Positions 33,501 to 44,251 of a stretch of 64,000 nucleotides of DNA are shown here, piece by piece. Each line of letters starts with the position of its first letter. Within the stretch, counting starts at the first letter, position 1. The translations under genes were made by a program, and so were the position numbers. Source of the DNA: Carya illinoinensis (lineage: Eukaryota; Streptophyta; Magnoliopsida; Fagales; Juglandaceae); contig NC_056758.1 in assembly GCF_018687715.1 (NCBI RefSeq), positions 19,461,501-19,525,500 of the forward strand, given 5' to 3'. The notes below the pieces were generated by a model. That model made no database searches. It was given only the letters and a program-made list of their open reading frames with translations, and had not been told where the DNA came from.

Positions 33501-36308
33501 GGCTTACTGTATGCTACACATCTTGGGCAGGTTGTGAGTGATATGATGGTCTGGAGGCACTAGTGACAAGAGGTTTTCAGTTCTTACTTTGTACAAGTTG
33601 ATGTCTAGGCCGAATGGGGTACACTCCTTTCCTTGGAAGAGTAAAGTGCCTTCAAAGGTGGCATTCTATGGCTGGTCTGCTTCTTTAGGGATGATTTTGA
33701 CTTTGGGCAATCTCCGGAAGCGTAGATTTATTGTTTTGGATTGATGCTTCTTATGTAAGAAAGCTAGTGAATTGGTGGATCATTTATTATTACATTGTCT
33801 ACTTGTATACTTGTACTTGCTCTGAAATTCTGCCAGGTGACTAGGGTTTTATGGTGATGAAGTGTTTAATAGAAGTGGAATAGCTTGGTTGATGCCTAGG
33901 AGAGTGGTGGATCTTTTTGCTTGTTGGAGAAGTTTAAGGGGTAATTTGCAAATATCTGCTGTTTGGAATATGATCCCTTTATGTCTTATGTGGTGTATTT
34001 GGGATGGGAGAAATGGTTGATGCTTTGAAGACAAGGAACACTCGGTAGATGATCTTAGACGTTTTTTCTTTAATATCTTATTTGAATGGGCTTCGGCTAT
34101 TGTGTTTAATGGAACTAGTGTCCATGATTTCCTTGTATTTTTTCTAGTTCATGACTTGTAACAGGGTTCAGTTTTTGTATACTTCATCATGTGTACTTGG
34201 CTTTGGCTTGCTACTTGTCTCAATAAAATCTCTTATTCATTAAAAAAAAAAAAAAAAAAAAAAAAAAACATAAATTGTACAAAATAGAAAAAACCCATAT
34301 AGAAGAATGAGGAAAACGACAAAAATCCATAAAATCTAAAAAGGTACCTCATTAGTTTTTGAACGATGCAAGTTCAAAAACTAATCAAGTAATGGGCGTG
34401 TTTGGATGGGACTTCTAAAATTAAATGGCTTCACTTTGCCACATAAATTTGTAAGATAGGACTCTGGATAAACAGGCCAAAGTCAGACGCACTTATGTCT
34501 GGGAATCACTTCAGCAGGAATATCTAAGTAAATGGCAAATGCATTCGCCATTAGTCCTAGCAAACTGCAGACAACGCCCTAGATATGGTGTCTTGTACAC
34601 CACGTGGTTATACATTCACAAGGATTACAATCTCCAGTACCCAACCTTGATGGGTTTAAAAATCAGTTTCAGTCAAACATGAATAGTACACACCAATGAC
34701 ATCTCTGGCCAACAATATGTTTTAAGCAACATAAAATATTATAAGAACATCAAACATTATAAATTAAGCTGGAATCAGAGGGCCAAGCCCCAGAGAGCGA
34801 GAGAGAGAGAGAGAGAGATCATTTGTATGTTAAAAAGATGGCATCTGAGGACGACAAGCAAAAGGTAAAAGTGACCAAACTTGACCAACCACTAACATGT
34901 AGAGAACAAAGAAGTCAAGCATTCAGCTACCAAATGCTAAGACAAGAAAAACAATATATGTATGAGAAAAAGGCATACACGTGTACGAATGTTGCCACCG
35001 GTCCAAAATTTTACAACAATGGATGATGGCAGAGTTTATAATAAAATGTATTGTGACCAGAGAATCTTGGCAGATGGGAAGATCAAAACTCTTTTATCAC
35101 CAAAAGGGAAACAGGACATCCCATATAATGAGCATCCAAAAAATATCAATGCCTTTCCGAGTAAATAATTCTCCATCATAAATCAAAAAATATTAATTAC
35201 ACATGAAAACTATTATAGTAATCCAAGTGAAAATGCATTATATATTTGAGTTTGTTAATGCCAAAGCTTTTTTAAGAAACAATAGTTACCAACCAAGAAA
35301 AGAAATCTTAGGACAAAAAACACAATTATTCGTGAGTTATATAATTATGAACAAAAAATCAATTAATAAGAAGAAGCCGAACGCATCAGCAGAGAAGAAG
35401 CAAACAAGGACATAAAAAATAGAAAAGTAATTAAATTAATTATAGTCCGACATAATAAATGGAACCAGTTAGGGATCTAGTTCCAAAAGAAAAGGTTAAC
35501 CCAAAAAATCATACCTGTCTTTCTGTTGTTTATAAGTAAAAAAGCAGACCTAACTCTCAACAAATGAATAAACGATTAACTATTGCACGCATACTCTCTC
35601 AAACTTCAAAAAAGAAACAGTTACATAAAGTAAGAAATATATATATATTATGCCCACTGAGAGCCCAACCTGGCGTACAAAACCACACTAAGAGTCAGAA
35701 AGGTAGTTAACAAGTTAAATTGAGAAAATTATATGAAACAGCTCTGAAAATTAGATACAGAATAATATGAGTTACACTTTTTAAGAAATGCTCTACTTGA
35801 TTTCGAGTAATATGCAGACTAAATCCAACATAAAGACAAACGATAAGCAAAAGCATCGAATCCAACGAAAGGAAATGATTCCAAAGCTTTTTCAAGAATG
35901 CAATGCAATGAAATCTCAATGAGCTATAAAGAAAAAGAGCAATGCCGACGTCAGAAAACTACATTTGAAAGACATCGAAATTACCCCGACATGATTTAAT
36001 CCAGCAAACTATCTGCAAAAAAAATATCGCTAAAAATTCGCTTATGATCGCACCCATTTGCCAAAAAAAACAAAATTACCAAAACTCAGTTCGGTCTTAC
36101 ACATTAGCACATTTCCAAAAAAACTACCAAATGGCAAACGATATCAGCAACAAAATGCAACAGTAACACGTATTGCAAAACAAATTACTTACTTGGACGT
36201 GGTGTGCAGAGTGGAGGCCATGTAAGCTGCAGGAGATCTGAGACTGAGGGTTTTAGAAGGGAGCTTAGGGGAAGAGAAATACGTCATTGAATTCAAACTC
36301 AGAGCCAT
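30572..36308 (-). CDS. SAD: Stearoyl-ACP / acyl-ACP desaturase, plastid; exons 36308-36193, 32568-32064, 31132-30572
   Basis: This soluble chloroplast-stroma enzyme introduces the first double bond into acyl-ACP (stearoyl-ACP to oleoyl-ACP), using O2 and ferredoxin. The spliced product is 393 residues, close to the usual 390-400. Exon 1 encodes a Ser/Thr-rich transit peptide from the ATG at 36308. Exon 2 (residues 39-207) has [32 protein letters not shown] and [15 protein letters not shown]. Exon 3 has [32 protein letters not shown] and [12 protein letters not shown]. All six di-iron ligands are present: E135, E173, H176, E226, E259 and H262. Splice sites are GTAAG/TATAG and GTGAG/TTTAG, and the two-intron layout is usual for the family. 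No stop or frameshift was found, so it appears functional. Which acyl chain length it prefers cannot be read from this; it could be a FAB2/SSI2 orthologue or a paralogue. Confidence 0.95.
31133..32063 (-). other. Intron 2 of the desaturase gene
   Basis: 931 bp, phase 0, donor ATG|GTGAG and acceptor TTTTTAG|GAT. It contains a short (TA)n tract near 31447-31462. No inserted element recognised. Confidence 0.9.
33046..33059. repeat. Left target duplication of the intronic LINE
   Basis: ACATGAATTGTACA, repeated at 34268-34281 with one mismatch. Confidence 0.8.
33060..34267 (+). mobile_element. 5'-truncated L1-like LINE in desaturase intron 1
   Basis: Broken frames encode the C-terminal part of an L1 ORF2: [23 protein letters not shown], then the zinc-binding RT tail with [25 protein letters not shown] and [14 protein letters not shown]. 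It ends in a poly(A) tail (34243-34267). A 14-bp target duplication, ACATGAATTGTACA (33046-33059) and ACATAAATTGTACA (34268-34281), differs at one base. It lies in the opposite orientation to the host gene. Stops and frame changes show it is dead. Confidence 0.9.
34268..34281. repeat. Right target duplication of the intronic LINE
   Basis: ACATAAATTGTACA directly after the poly(A) tail. The first base could belong to the tail. Confidence 0.8.
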
Positions 36309-36560
36309 TTCCTCCTTCACAAGTAAAGCTTTCCTTCGCTTTGATTTTGGTTCCGCTTATGTGTGTGCGCTTTTAAAATATCGAAAAATCGAGAGAAGAG
36401 AGAACAACTGGCACCGTTGAAGGGTGGGCAGAAAGAGTAGCATAGCCGCACACACAGAGAGAGAATACGAAGACGGAGAGAATGGAGAGGCGCACCAAGA
36501 CGAGACTATGATAGCGAGAGTGACGGGAAGCCGATCAAAACAGGCTTGCTTTAGAAAATG
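36309..36560 (-). promoter_or_regulatory. Probable 5' UTR and core promoter of the desaturase gene
   Basis: Upstream of the ATG the minus strand has CT-rich patches (36390-36410 and 36455-36490), a usual feature of plant promoters and leaders. The only TATA-like word is ATATTTTAAAA (about 36371-36381), which is weak. Transcript data would be needed to place the start. Confidence 0.35.
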
Positions 36561-36599
36561 CCCATTCATTTCCTACTTGGAAAACAATTCTCATTTGCA

Positions 36600-37397
36600 A
36601 ATTTTACTTTCATAATTTTAATTTATGAAATTTTTTAATACTAGGATTAATTTTTTTAATTAATTTTAATTATTCATGATAATTATTTTATTATCAAGAC
36701 GGTGTATATATTGAGTATTATTTAAATAATAAGATTTAATTTATAATATTTAAATTTTAAAATATATTTTTTAAATTAAATTATGCTATTAAGCACTTTA
36801 CTAAATGAAACATACCGACTATACCAACTTATGAATATTATTTTTCTATTCTAATTAGTTAAACCGTCTTGCTAAAATTTTCTCTTTAATTGAATCAAAT
36901 AGCCAATTTCTTTATTTTTTTTATACTCCATTATTCTATTTAATTATAATTTTTTTTGGTATGATAAATTGCCATTAATTAGTTGCTTAGCTGTTACCAA
37001 TGTTTTTAATATTGTTTTTTCGTATCGAAATAGTAGTCCTATGTTTTGTTCTGGCTTCAGTTTTTGACGAGTTTGATTTGTTTCTGTTACTCCCGACATG
37101 CTCTAGGTGATTCTTTATTGCATAACGTCTCATGCATGAACTTAAATCACTGTCTTGCACTAACTGAAGACTAGGATTGATGTTATTAGGACCTAGTTCT
37201 GTTTGAATAAATCATTAGGCTTGATTATTTTCATTGAGATAAGTATAGAATATTAAAGTTTCGGTTGGGAGTAGTGCTGGGGTTTTAATCGTGAGGCTTA
37301 AAATTTATGAGGAAGGGAATTTGTTAAACACCCTGCTCTTTACTTGCTAATTTCTCTTATATGTTGCTGGAATGGTGACTAATCTATTGATGATAAC
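36600..37397. other. AT-rich intergenic DNA upstream of the desaturase
   Basis: Very AT-rich at 36600-36970, with long T and A runs. No gene or element recognised. Confidence 0.5.
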
Positions 37398-38011
37398 TGT
37401 AACAGATTGGCGATGGTAGGAACAAGACGTAGCTGTTGAAATGTAACGAACAAAATGCGCACAAGGTGTTCGCTGAAATGGCTCAAAGGCCTGATTGACA
37501 TCTACTCATCAGGGTTCTTCGAGGGAATACCCTTAACCTCCAGAGAAAACAACTACAATATTCTGATTCTTCTTGATGATATAGAGAGCTTCTACCTTCT
37601 TCTTTTTATTCTCCTCTGATAACTGACTAGGTTGGATGCTGATGATATAACTAGCCGACACTTAACGGAAATAACAGACCAAATAGCGACTAGAAAGTAA
37701 GGGAAAAAAATGCACCGTTTGCCTTTAAGATCCAAACGCTGCGTCTTACACCCAATTAACTAATTTAAACATTGCATTTTAATTCCCCATAAAAGTTTTG
37801 CTAAAACGCATCGCATGACACTTCCATAAAGCCTTCAGCGACGTCATTCATCTCCAGCATTTGACTCATGCACCAACAACTCAACACGACACCATCTCCA
37901 CTTAGGCACTTAAGTCACTTCCACACACTTCGGTTCCTTCACAGTTCACAGAACCCTCTTAACGCGGCTTGTCCCCCTCTGTTAGGGCTTCTCGCCATCG
38001 GCATCATGACA
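37398..38011 (-). repeat. 3' LTR of element H (left end tentative)
   Basis: On the minus strand it starts TGTCATGATGCCGATGG after the polypurine tract. The proposed outer end is CTGTTACA at 37398. Non-coding. The outer end is not supported by a second LTR. Confidence 0.5.
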
Positions 38012-38024
38012 AGGCTTCCCCCAT
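38012..38024 (-). other. Polypurine tract of element H
   Basis: Minus strand ATGGGGGAAGCCT, directly before the LTR start. Confidence 0.65.
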
Positions 38025-38026
38025 CA

Positions 38027-38677
38027 AAGCACCTTGCCCATAAGATGTAGGTGAAGGTGCTTCAAATGCCATAGAAGTTCCCAGATGCTGTCTTCCTTGG
38101 GCAATCTGACCCATTTCACAAGCACTTCGGTAACGACCCTTTCTCCTTGTTTTCTCATGCGTCTTCCAATTATTTCTTCTAGTTCTGGCTTTCATTCTCC
38201 AATGTGGTCAATTGGAGGCAGTGAAGGAAAGACTTGTACGTGTGAGCCGATTTTGCTTTTCAAGCAAGAAGCATGAAAAGTTGGATGGATCTTAGAAGAC
38301 TTTGGAAGCTTCTATTGGTAAGCCACTGCACCCACTTTAGCTTCAATTTGAAAGGGACCATAACATCTGGGTGCTAATTTAAGGTTGTGTCGCATAGCTA
38401 GAGTTTTTTGTTTGTATGGCTGTAACTTCAAAAAGACCCAATCCCCTACATCAAACTGCCTCTCAGTACGTTTCTTGTTTGCAAAATGCTTCATACAGTT
38501 ATTGGCTTCACTGAGATTGTTTTTTAGTAACTGTATCACCTGATCCCTATCTTTTAAAACCTGGTCTGTTGTGACATTAGTGCTTGTTCTCAAAACATAG
38601 GACAATAAAGTAGGGGGAGGGTGTCAGTATACATCGTCAAAAGGGGTCATTTTTGTTGATGTGTGATAATTGGTGTT
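38027..38677 (-). pseudogene. Element H: integrase C-terminus with chromodomain
   Basis: The frame at 38312-38605 has the post-core integrase region (KKRTERQFDVGDWVFLKLQPYKQ, then LAPRCYGPFQIEAKVG). To its left, across a frame change, is a chromodomain: VVTEVLVKWVRLPKEDSIWE. The aromatic/WE pattern fits chromodomains that bind modified histone tails and steer integration in chromoviruses. At least one stop (in the linker before the chromodomain) is present. The upstream half of the codons continues across T1 at 41087. Confidence 0.8.
38673..38677. repeat. Left target duplication of solo LTR T1 (GTGTT)
   Basis: GTGTT here and GTATT at 41082-41086, one mismatch. Removing T1 and one copy gives a continuous integrase reading (WWYNTNYHTS), which supports these limits. 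Confidence 0.75.
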
Positions 38678-41081
38678 TGATTGAGCTGAAATATTGCATG
38701 TTTTAGCTATTTAAAATCAATATATTTTAAATTTTTCGTGACATTATTATTGGTTTTAGATGGAAAAATGGTTAATAAGCATAAATACGAGTTGTAATTT
38801 TTAATTGATTGATATTATGTTTATGCTTAATTTTATAACTATGATTTAATTGGACAATATTTCCTCACATATATAATCTATTTTTTTTATAATCTAGTTT
38901 TTTTTTTAATTTGTATTTGAGTACTATTTTTATCTCTTATTTTCAGCTCAAATAAAATTTACATGAAGGAAGCAGTGTATTTCAGCAGCTAAAAAGAAAA
39001 GATGAAGATTTTTTATGGTGACTTTCTTATTTGGTTGTTCATAGATGCATGCGGTGAAGAAAATGATTTACGGTGGACAAACACATGCAACGTCAAAGTC
39101 TAAAAAGGAGGCTAAAACCAAATGAAGATCCCATGAAGCAGCTTTCTATTTTATTTTTGCTTGCTCTTGGACGTGAGAGTGTGAATGTAAGAGGCGGCAG
39201 CTTGTTGATAGCTTCAGTTGGTGCAACTAAAGTGGACTAGAAGTGTTTAATCTTCCTATGCTGAAAATGTGGTAGTTGATATTCAAGCAGAACCAAATAA
39301 AGTTAATGGCTTCGATTGGTGCATGAGTTGATTTTATTAATCGGCTGGTATGAAAAGAAAGAAAATGGAAAGGAGAGGAAAATAAGCTAAAGGGGATTGA
39401 TTTGTAGGAGAGGTGCCGTGATTGAAGGGGATTAAAGAGAATTTTCGGTGGGAATTCATTGAGGAGAGGTGCCTTGCTTGACTTGGATTGGATCTATAGT
39501 GAAGAGTGCCGTGCTTGACAAGTGGAGAGGGACACAGTTGGTGGTGATTGTTTATAAGAAGTCGGCTGGAATAAATTTGGATTGGAGGAAGGAGTTTGGC
39601 ACCGACTTGAGACAGCTATATATATATATTGCTGGACGGAAGAGATAACAGGAGGGGGTGAGAAGAGAGGTAGACGTGTAGGGATTGAGAGGTGTTGTGC
39701 TGGAGTTTTATTGTGCTGAGAAAGTATTAACGTGAGAGCGGAGATCATAATTGGCTGCTTTTGAAGGGGGAAGGTCAGTTGGTCAGTAGGTGGGGACGTG
39801 TGAGTGAAAGAATGTTGTGCTGGAATTGAAGAAGGAGTTGTGTCGGTGCAGGATTTTTTTCTGGGGTTGAAAGGAATTGGCTGGAGTAATTTAATTGGCT
39901 GAGGTTAAGTACGCTTTGAGAGAAAGTAAGGTGTTGAAATGAACTTTTATTGTTGCTAGAGTATTGACGAGGGAAAGGGAGAGTGAACGTGGGGTCTGGA
40001 AAGGGAGTGTCGGTGGAATAAATTTAGAGCCGAGTAGAGAGACGTCCGGGTTCTTCTTTGTCCAGATTTTTGGACGGGTGCTGTTGTTTTTTTTAGAGCT
40101 GGGTAGAGAGAGAAACTAGGAGACGTTGGAGATATTTTTTGGGCAGAGTATTATTTTTTTTTTTTTTGGGTTTTGGATAGAGACGGAAGGGGGAAACAGA
40201 GGGTTGGATTTTATGGATAGGGGAGTGTTTATTTTTCTGGTGCTGGGTCTAGGATGTAACTCGCAATGCTGGGATTTACGGACGGGTGTTTCCTTACTTT
40301 TCGAGAGGATGGTTTCAATTTGAGGGAGTTTTTAGCTCTATTTTCTCTGTATCTTTGTTCTTTTTGGAGTGTTAATTTTTTCTAATGTTGATTTGTGTAT
40401 TTTATTTTCATTTGTAATGGAGAATATTTCTTTGATTTCTATAGCACTTGTGATGAATATGGGTGGCTAAATTTTCATACTAAGGTTAGAGGTGAAGTTT
40501 AATGATTTAAATATTATTTTCGGATCCACGTAAAATTTATTTTGTGAACTTGATCGATTGAAGGATTTTATTATTGGATATTTTGATTATCTATATATTT
40601 ATTTTGATTCACTGTGATTTTCGAATACAGTGAATGCTTGAGGAATCCCTATGATATTCAAATAGATTTATGAATGTTTCAATCATCAATCGTTCATGCT
40701 CAATCATAAGCAATTTTTTTTCTTGATCTTAAATACTAAATCTTCCAATTAAACGGAATCATTATTCTAGTTTAATTGAAGTAAATCAATCGGAAATAAT
40801 ATCATAAATTATTAGACGGATTCTCGAAATCTTAGTCTTTCTCTATACCAAATCATTTTATCATTTTAATTTGATTCATTTATTTTATAAATCTTCATCT
40901 TTATATTCGATTGTACGTTTCTTTTAGTAATTTCGTTTCATTGTCTGAATTTATTTTCTTTATCACAAAAGTCAATCCCTGTGGATTCGATCCTGTAAGA
41001 TACTACAACACCTATATACTTGTAGGTAAAACTGCACTAAATTTCTAGTTCATTAATTTGAGTCAAAGTTTAGGCGCAATA
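38678..41081 (+). mobile_element. Solo LTR T1 (TGATTGAGC family, 2.4 kb)
   Basis: It starts TGATTGAGCTGAAATATTGC and ends GGCGCAATA. It matches T2 (46917-55004, interrupted) and T3 (minus strand, 57855-59478), for example in the blocks ACATTATTATTGGTTTTAGA and ATGATTTAATTGGACAAT near the start and AGTCAATCCCTGTGGA near the end. The flanks are continuous chromovirus integrase, so it is a solo LTR inserted in H. The middle is GAG/GTG-rich and non-coding. No gag or pol of this family occurs in the window. Confidence 0.85.
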
Positions 41082-41086
41082 GTATT

Positions 41087-41990
41087 ATACCACCACTCTG
41101 CCATAGGAAGCCAAAAAGACCATGACTTAGGTTTTACCCCTGCATAGCATCTTAGGTAGCATTCTAGACCCTTGTTAAGCACCTCGGTCTAACCATCGGT
41201 TTGAGGATGGTAGGCTGAGCTATAGTCAAGAGAGGAACCTTGGGAGTGAAATAAAGCTTACCAAAAGGAACTCAAGAAAATAGGGTCCCTATCCAACACA
41301 TGGACCTAGGAAACCCGTGCAGCTTAAAAATATTCTTCATAAACTCATCTGCTACTACTTGAGCCGTGTAGGGATAGGCCAAGGCCATAAAATGGCCATA
41401 ATTCAAAAAGCGGTCCACCACTACAAAAATAACACTGAACTGCTTAGAAATAGGCAAGCCATTAATGAAATAAAGCGATATGTCAGTCCAAAGTTGATTA
41501 GGGATGGGTAGGGGTTGTAACAACCCCGCTGGATATGTAGTTTCATATTTAACAGCCTAGCAAGTCTCACATTCTCTAACAAGCTACTTGATGTCTTGTG
41601 TCATCTCTTTCCAATAAAAATCACGTTTAGCCCTGTGATATGTTTTTAAATACCCCGATTGACCAGCTTAGGGGTTGTTGTAAATGTATTGTAGAACCTT
41701 TAGCTTAAAATCTGAATCTGAGGCCAAAACCAACCTCTATTCCTTAACAATCAACCCTTGTTGTAAGGAAAACCCTTTAGGAATGTCTTCATTGTTGTGC
41801 ATATTTTTAATTAACTCGGCCAACTCCTTAGAGTCTAGGTAGCTTTCAACTCCTCAATCCAAAGAGGTGTGGGAAATGAAATCATAGCTGAGCAAACGAC
41901 CTCTTGCAATTCTCCCTCCCTTCTCAAAAAGGCATCTACCACTTTGCTTTGCTTACCCTTCAAGTATTCAATAAAAAAATCATAGCAACT
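41087..41990 (-). pseudogene. Element H: RNase H end and integrase core
   Basis: From the right: GKQSKVVDAFLRREGELQEV (RNase H end and linker), then decayed zinc-finger region, then the integrase core with LLQPLPIPNQLWTDIS, VIFVVVDRFLNYGHFMAL and KNIFKLHGFPRSM (open at 41272-41523). Left of that is WLPMAEWWYN, which continues on the other side of T1. The integrase joins element DNA to the chromosome using a D,D-E site. Several stops and at least two frame changes inactivate it. Confidence 0.8.
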
Positions 41991-42192
41991 AAAAAGTTGT
42001 CTAAGGCTGGTTGTGTGGTCCCTTTATTGGCTGAGGCATTAGGAGTTCTTCAAGCTACTATTTTTGCTTCAGAACTGAGGTTAGCATTTGTGATCCTAAA
42101 AGGCGACTTTCTTCAGATTGTACAAGACCTTAATCTTCACCAAGAGAGATGGGATAGTGTGGGATTGGTTTTATCATCTGCTAAAAGTTAAT
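41991..42192 (+). pseudogene. L1-like RNase H fragment joined to L1 ORF1
   Basis: The open frame encodes PLLAEALGVLQATIFASELRLAFVILKGDFLQIVQDLN, which matches the middle of plant RT-type RNase H domains (AEA.A...A...G......EGD...V...L). In intact elements this lies at the end of ORF2. Here it comes just before an ORF1 fragment, so the order is not that of one intact LINE. Confidence 0.65.
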
Positions 42193-43250
42193 TTATTATC
42201 TAGCCTAGAGAGTTGGCACATTATGTTTGCAAGCATGACTAATGAGGTAGGCAAAAGGATTGGTGATACTATTGGGAAATCTCTTACTGTCCAAGCAGAT
42301 GAGAGGAGCATTGGCTGGGGGAAGTTCCTGAGACTAAAGGTGGAGATGGATATCTCAAAGGCTCTCCATAGAGGCCTCTTTCTGACCTTTGAAGGTAAGA
42401 AAACATGGATCCCCCTCAAATATGAATGTCTGCCAACATTTTGTTTCAAGTGTGGAGTAATCAAGCATGCACAGAAGGGATGTTCAGTTCAGACAACAGG
42501 CAATAACAAGTTGCAATATGGGACTTCGCTGCGAGCCCCAGTAGCTAGAGAGAGTGAATTCTCAAAGAAAAAGTATGGTGTAGTAATACCACTTGAAAAA
42601 GCAGAGGAGCAGCCATGGGAGGGGGAGGGAGAGGGAGAGGTCAGGGATGACTCTCCAACCAAGAAGCATGCGCCCACAACAGATGGTCAGAATCCTAGCC
42701 AGATGGATGGGGATAGCACAAACACAAAGATGGCAATTGAGAAAAACTTTCTACTACTCAGAATGCATAGAGCAATCAAGTCCCTTTTAAGGATACCGAT
42801 GGGGGGCTACTTTTGGACATCCCAGAGAAGGCTTTTCTTTCTGTAGATATCTATCTGATGCAAGGTGTTGAGAAGTCTGAAGCAAACCAGTTACCTCCAG
42901 CTATGATAATGCCCAAAATACCATCTTGGATCCTAAGAACAACAAAATGACCTGAAGGCCCAAGCATTATCTCTGGCCCAATTTGTCATAGACCAAGTCC
43001 AAGCCTTGTAAAGAATTAAGAGACAAGCAACCTAAAAGAGGAAAGCAAGAGACAAAAGTTTTGCTAGCGTCTTAACAGATTTAGAAGAGAACAAAGAAAA
43101 CCAGCCAATTGGGTCTAAGAGAGAGGTGGGTCAGATCACCAAAGCAGTAGCTGTAAAGGCCCTTAAGAAATCAAAAATTGAGAAGAATCCTGCCATGTCT
43201 GTTAGCAAGGATGATGTAATGGTGGCTAGTGTCCAGCCCCACCAAATAAG
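42193..43250 (+). pseudogene. L1-like ORF1 (DUF4283 end, CCHC zinc knuckle)
   Basis: The frame at 42118-42846 has EVGKRIGDTIGKSL, WGKFLRLKVEMDISKAL and the zinc knuckle CFKCGVIKHAQKGC. This is the DUF4283 plus zf-CCHC_4 arrangement of plant L1 ORF1 proteins, which bind element RNA. The N-terminal third is missing. The tail is charged and low-complexity (EGEGEGEVRDD) and is broken by a stop after 42846; decayed sequence continues to the endonuclease start. Confidence 0.8.
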
Positions 43251-43949
43251 ATGAGCTGCTTGAGTTGGAATTGTCGAGGGCTTGGGAACCCTCGATCAGT
43301 TAATAACTTGTGCCTTATGGTGCAAACAAAGTCCCAAACTTTTGTTTTTTTTAATGGAAACAAAGAGTAGAAGAGAAAAAATGGAATCAATCAGGCGGTT
43401 GTTGAAGTATGAACACAGTTTTTTGGTTGACTCAATAGGCTCTAGTGGAGGTCTAGCTTTCTTTTGGAAAGAAGGGATAGAGGTTGAGGTTCTATCCTAT
43501 ACACACATATCTCATTGTCAATCATGGGAATGAATGAGGGAATCACCTAGAACCTAACTGGTTTCTATGGTAACCCAAAATACAGAAAAAGGACTGAGAT
43601 CTGGTAGCTTTTGCAAGCTTTGAAACCTACCACAACAACTGGATGGTTGTGTGTAGGAGACTTCAATGAGATTCTGAATTATAGTGAGAAAAGTGGAGGT
43701 CCCCCAAGACCTTATAAGCAAATGGAGATGTTTAGGAAAGTGATAGATAGATGTTGCCTTCATGACATGGGGTACTTAGGGCATAAGTTCACTTGGACTA
43801 ATGGAAGGCAAGAGTCAACCTTCACAAAAGAGAGGCTGGATAGGGCATTTGGTAATGGAGAATGGTTAGACTTGTATACAGATCCAAGAGTCATTATCCT
43901 CCCCTCTCTTAATTCAGATCATAGCCTAATCTGGATCATTATGGATTAG
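43251..43949 (+). pseudogene. L1-like ORF2 endonuclease domain, broken
   Basis: It begins MSCLSWNCRGLGNPRSV at 43251, the usual start of plant L1 ORF2. The next blocks are FLMETKSRREKM, LVDSIGSSGGLAFFWK, VGDFNEIL (GDFN catalytic motif), KERLDRAFGNGEW and NSDHSLI (SDH catalytic motif). These belong to the apurinic-type endonuclease that nicks the target DNA. Frame changes near 43330 and stops near 43535 and 43600 break the frame. The catalytic motifs themselves remain. Confidence 0.85.
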
Positions 43950-44251
43950 ATGCAATACCCTGGTAGCAGAAACACCAAGCCATGCAAATTTGAAGCTAGC
44001 TGAACATTGAGTAATGACTAATATAAAACAGAGGAAAAGGTGTGGAAGATACACCAAGGATGGCAAAAAACAAAATCAACTCCACCTCAGAAGGGCTAAA
44101 ACACTGCCAATAAAAGCTTACTCAGTGGAGAAAGTAAGCCTTTGGCAACTCTAATAGAGTAGTTAATGATTAGATGGCACTTTTCTCTTACCTGCAAGAA
44201 AGAAATATAGGGCAATTAAATGAGGAGATTAAGCAAGTGAAAAGGGCTGTG
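43950..44251 (+). pseudogene. L1-like ORF2, segment after the endonuclease
   Basis: Decayed frames show KPCKFEAS, EEKVWKIHQGWQKTKS and QLNEEIKQVKRA, the linker between endonuclease and RT in plant L1s. It is cut at 44251 by a solo LTR and continues at 45116. Confidence 0.7.

Larger units (their letters stand above)
32569..36192 (-). other. Intron 1 of the desaturase gene (3.6 kb)
   Basis: Donor TCCAA|GTAAGT and acceptor TATAG|AGAGG; the intron splits a Lys codon after its second base. It holds an L1 insertion at 33060-34267. Outside that it is AT-rich, with a (GA)n run at about 34796-34818 and a (TA)n run at about 35637-35650. Confidence 0.9.
37398..41990 (-). mobile_element. Element H: gypsy chromovirus fragment, minus strand, interrupted
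   Basis: From right to left (its 5' to 3'): end of RNase H, integrase, integrase tail with chromodomain, polypurine tract, 3' LTR. It is broken inside integrase by solo LTR T1 (38678-41081), and it ends abruptly at about 41990 where L1 sequence begins. Its polypurine tract and LTR start (TGTCATGATGCC) resemble those of element D (TGTCATGAGGCT), so the two are related families. The gag to RNase H part is not in the window. Confidence 0.75.

Noticed and set aside
42174..42677. Minus-strand frames of 96 and 62 codons
   Set aside because: They are the reverse of the L1 ORF1 frame, which has clear domain matches on the plus strand.
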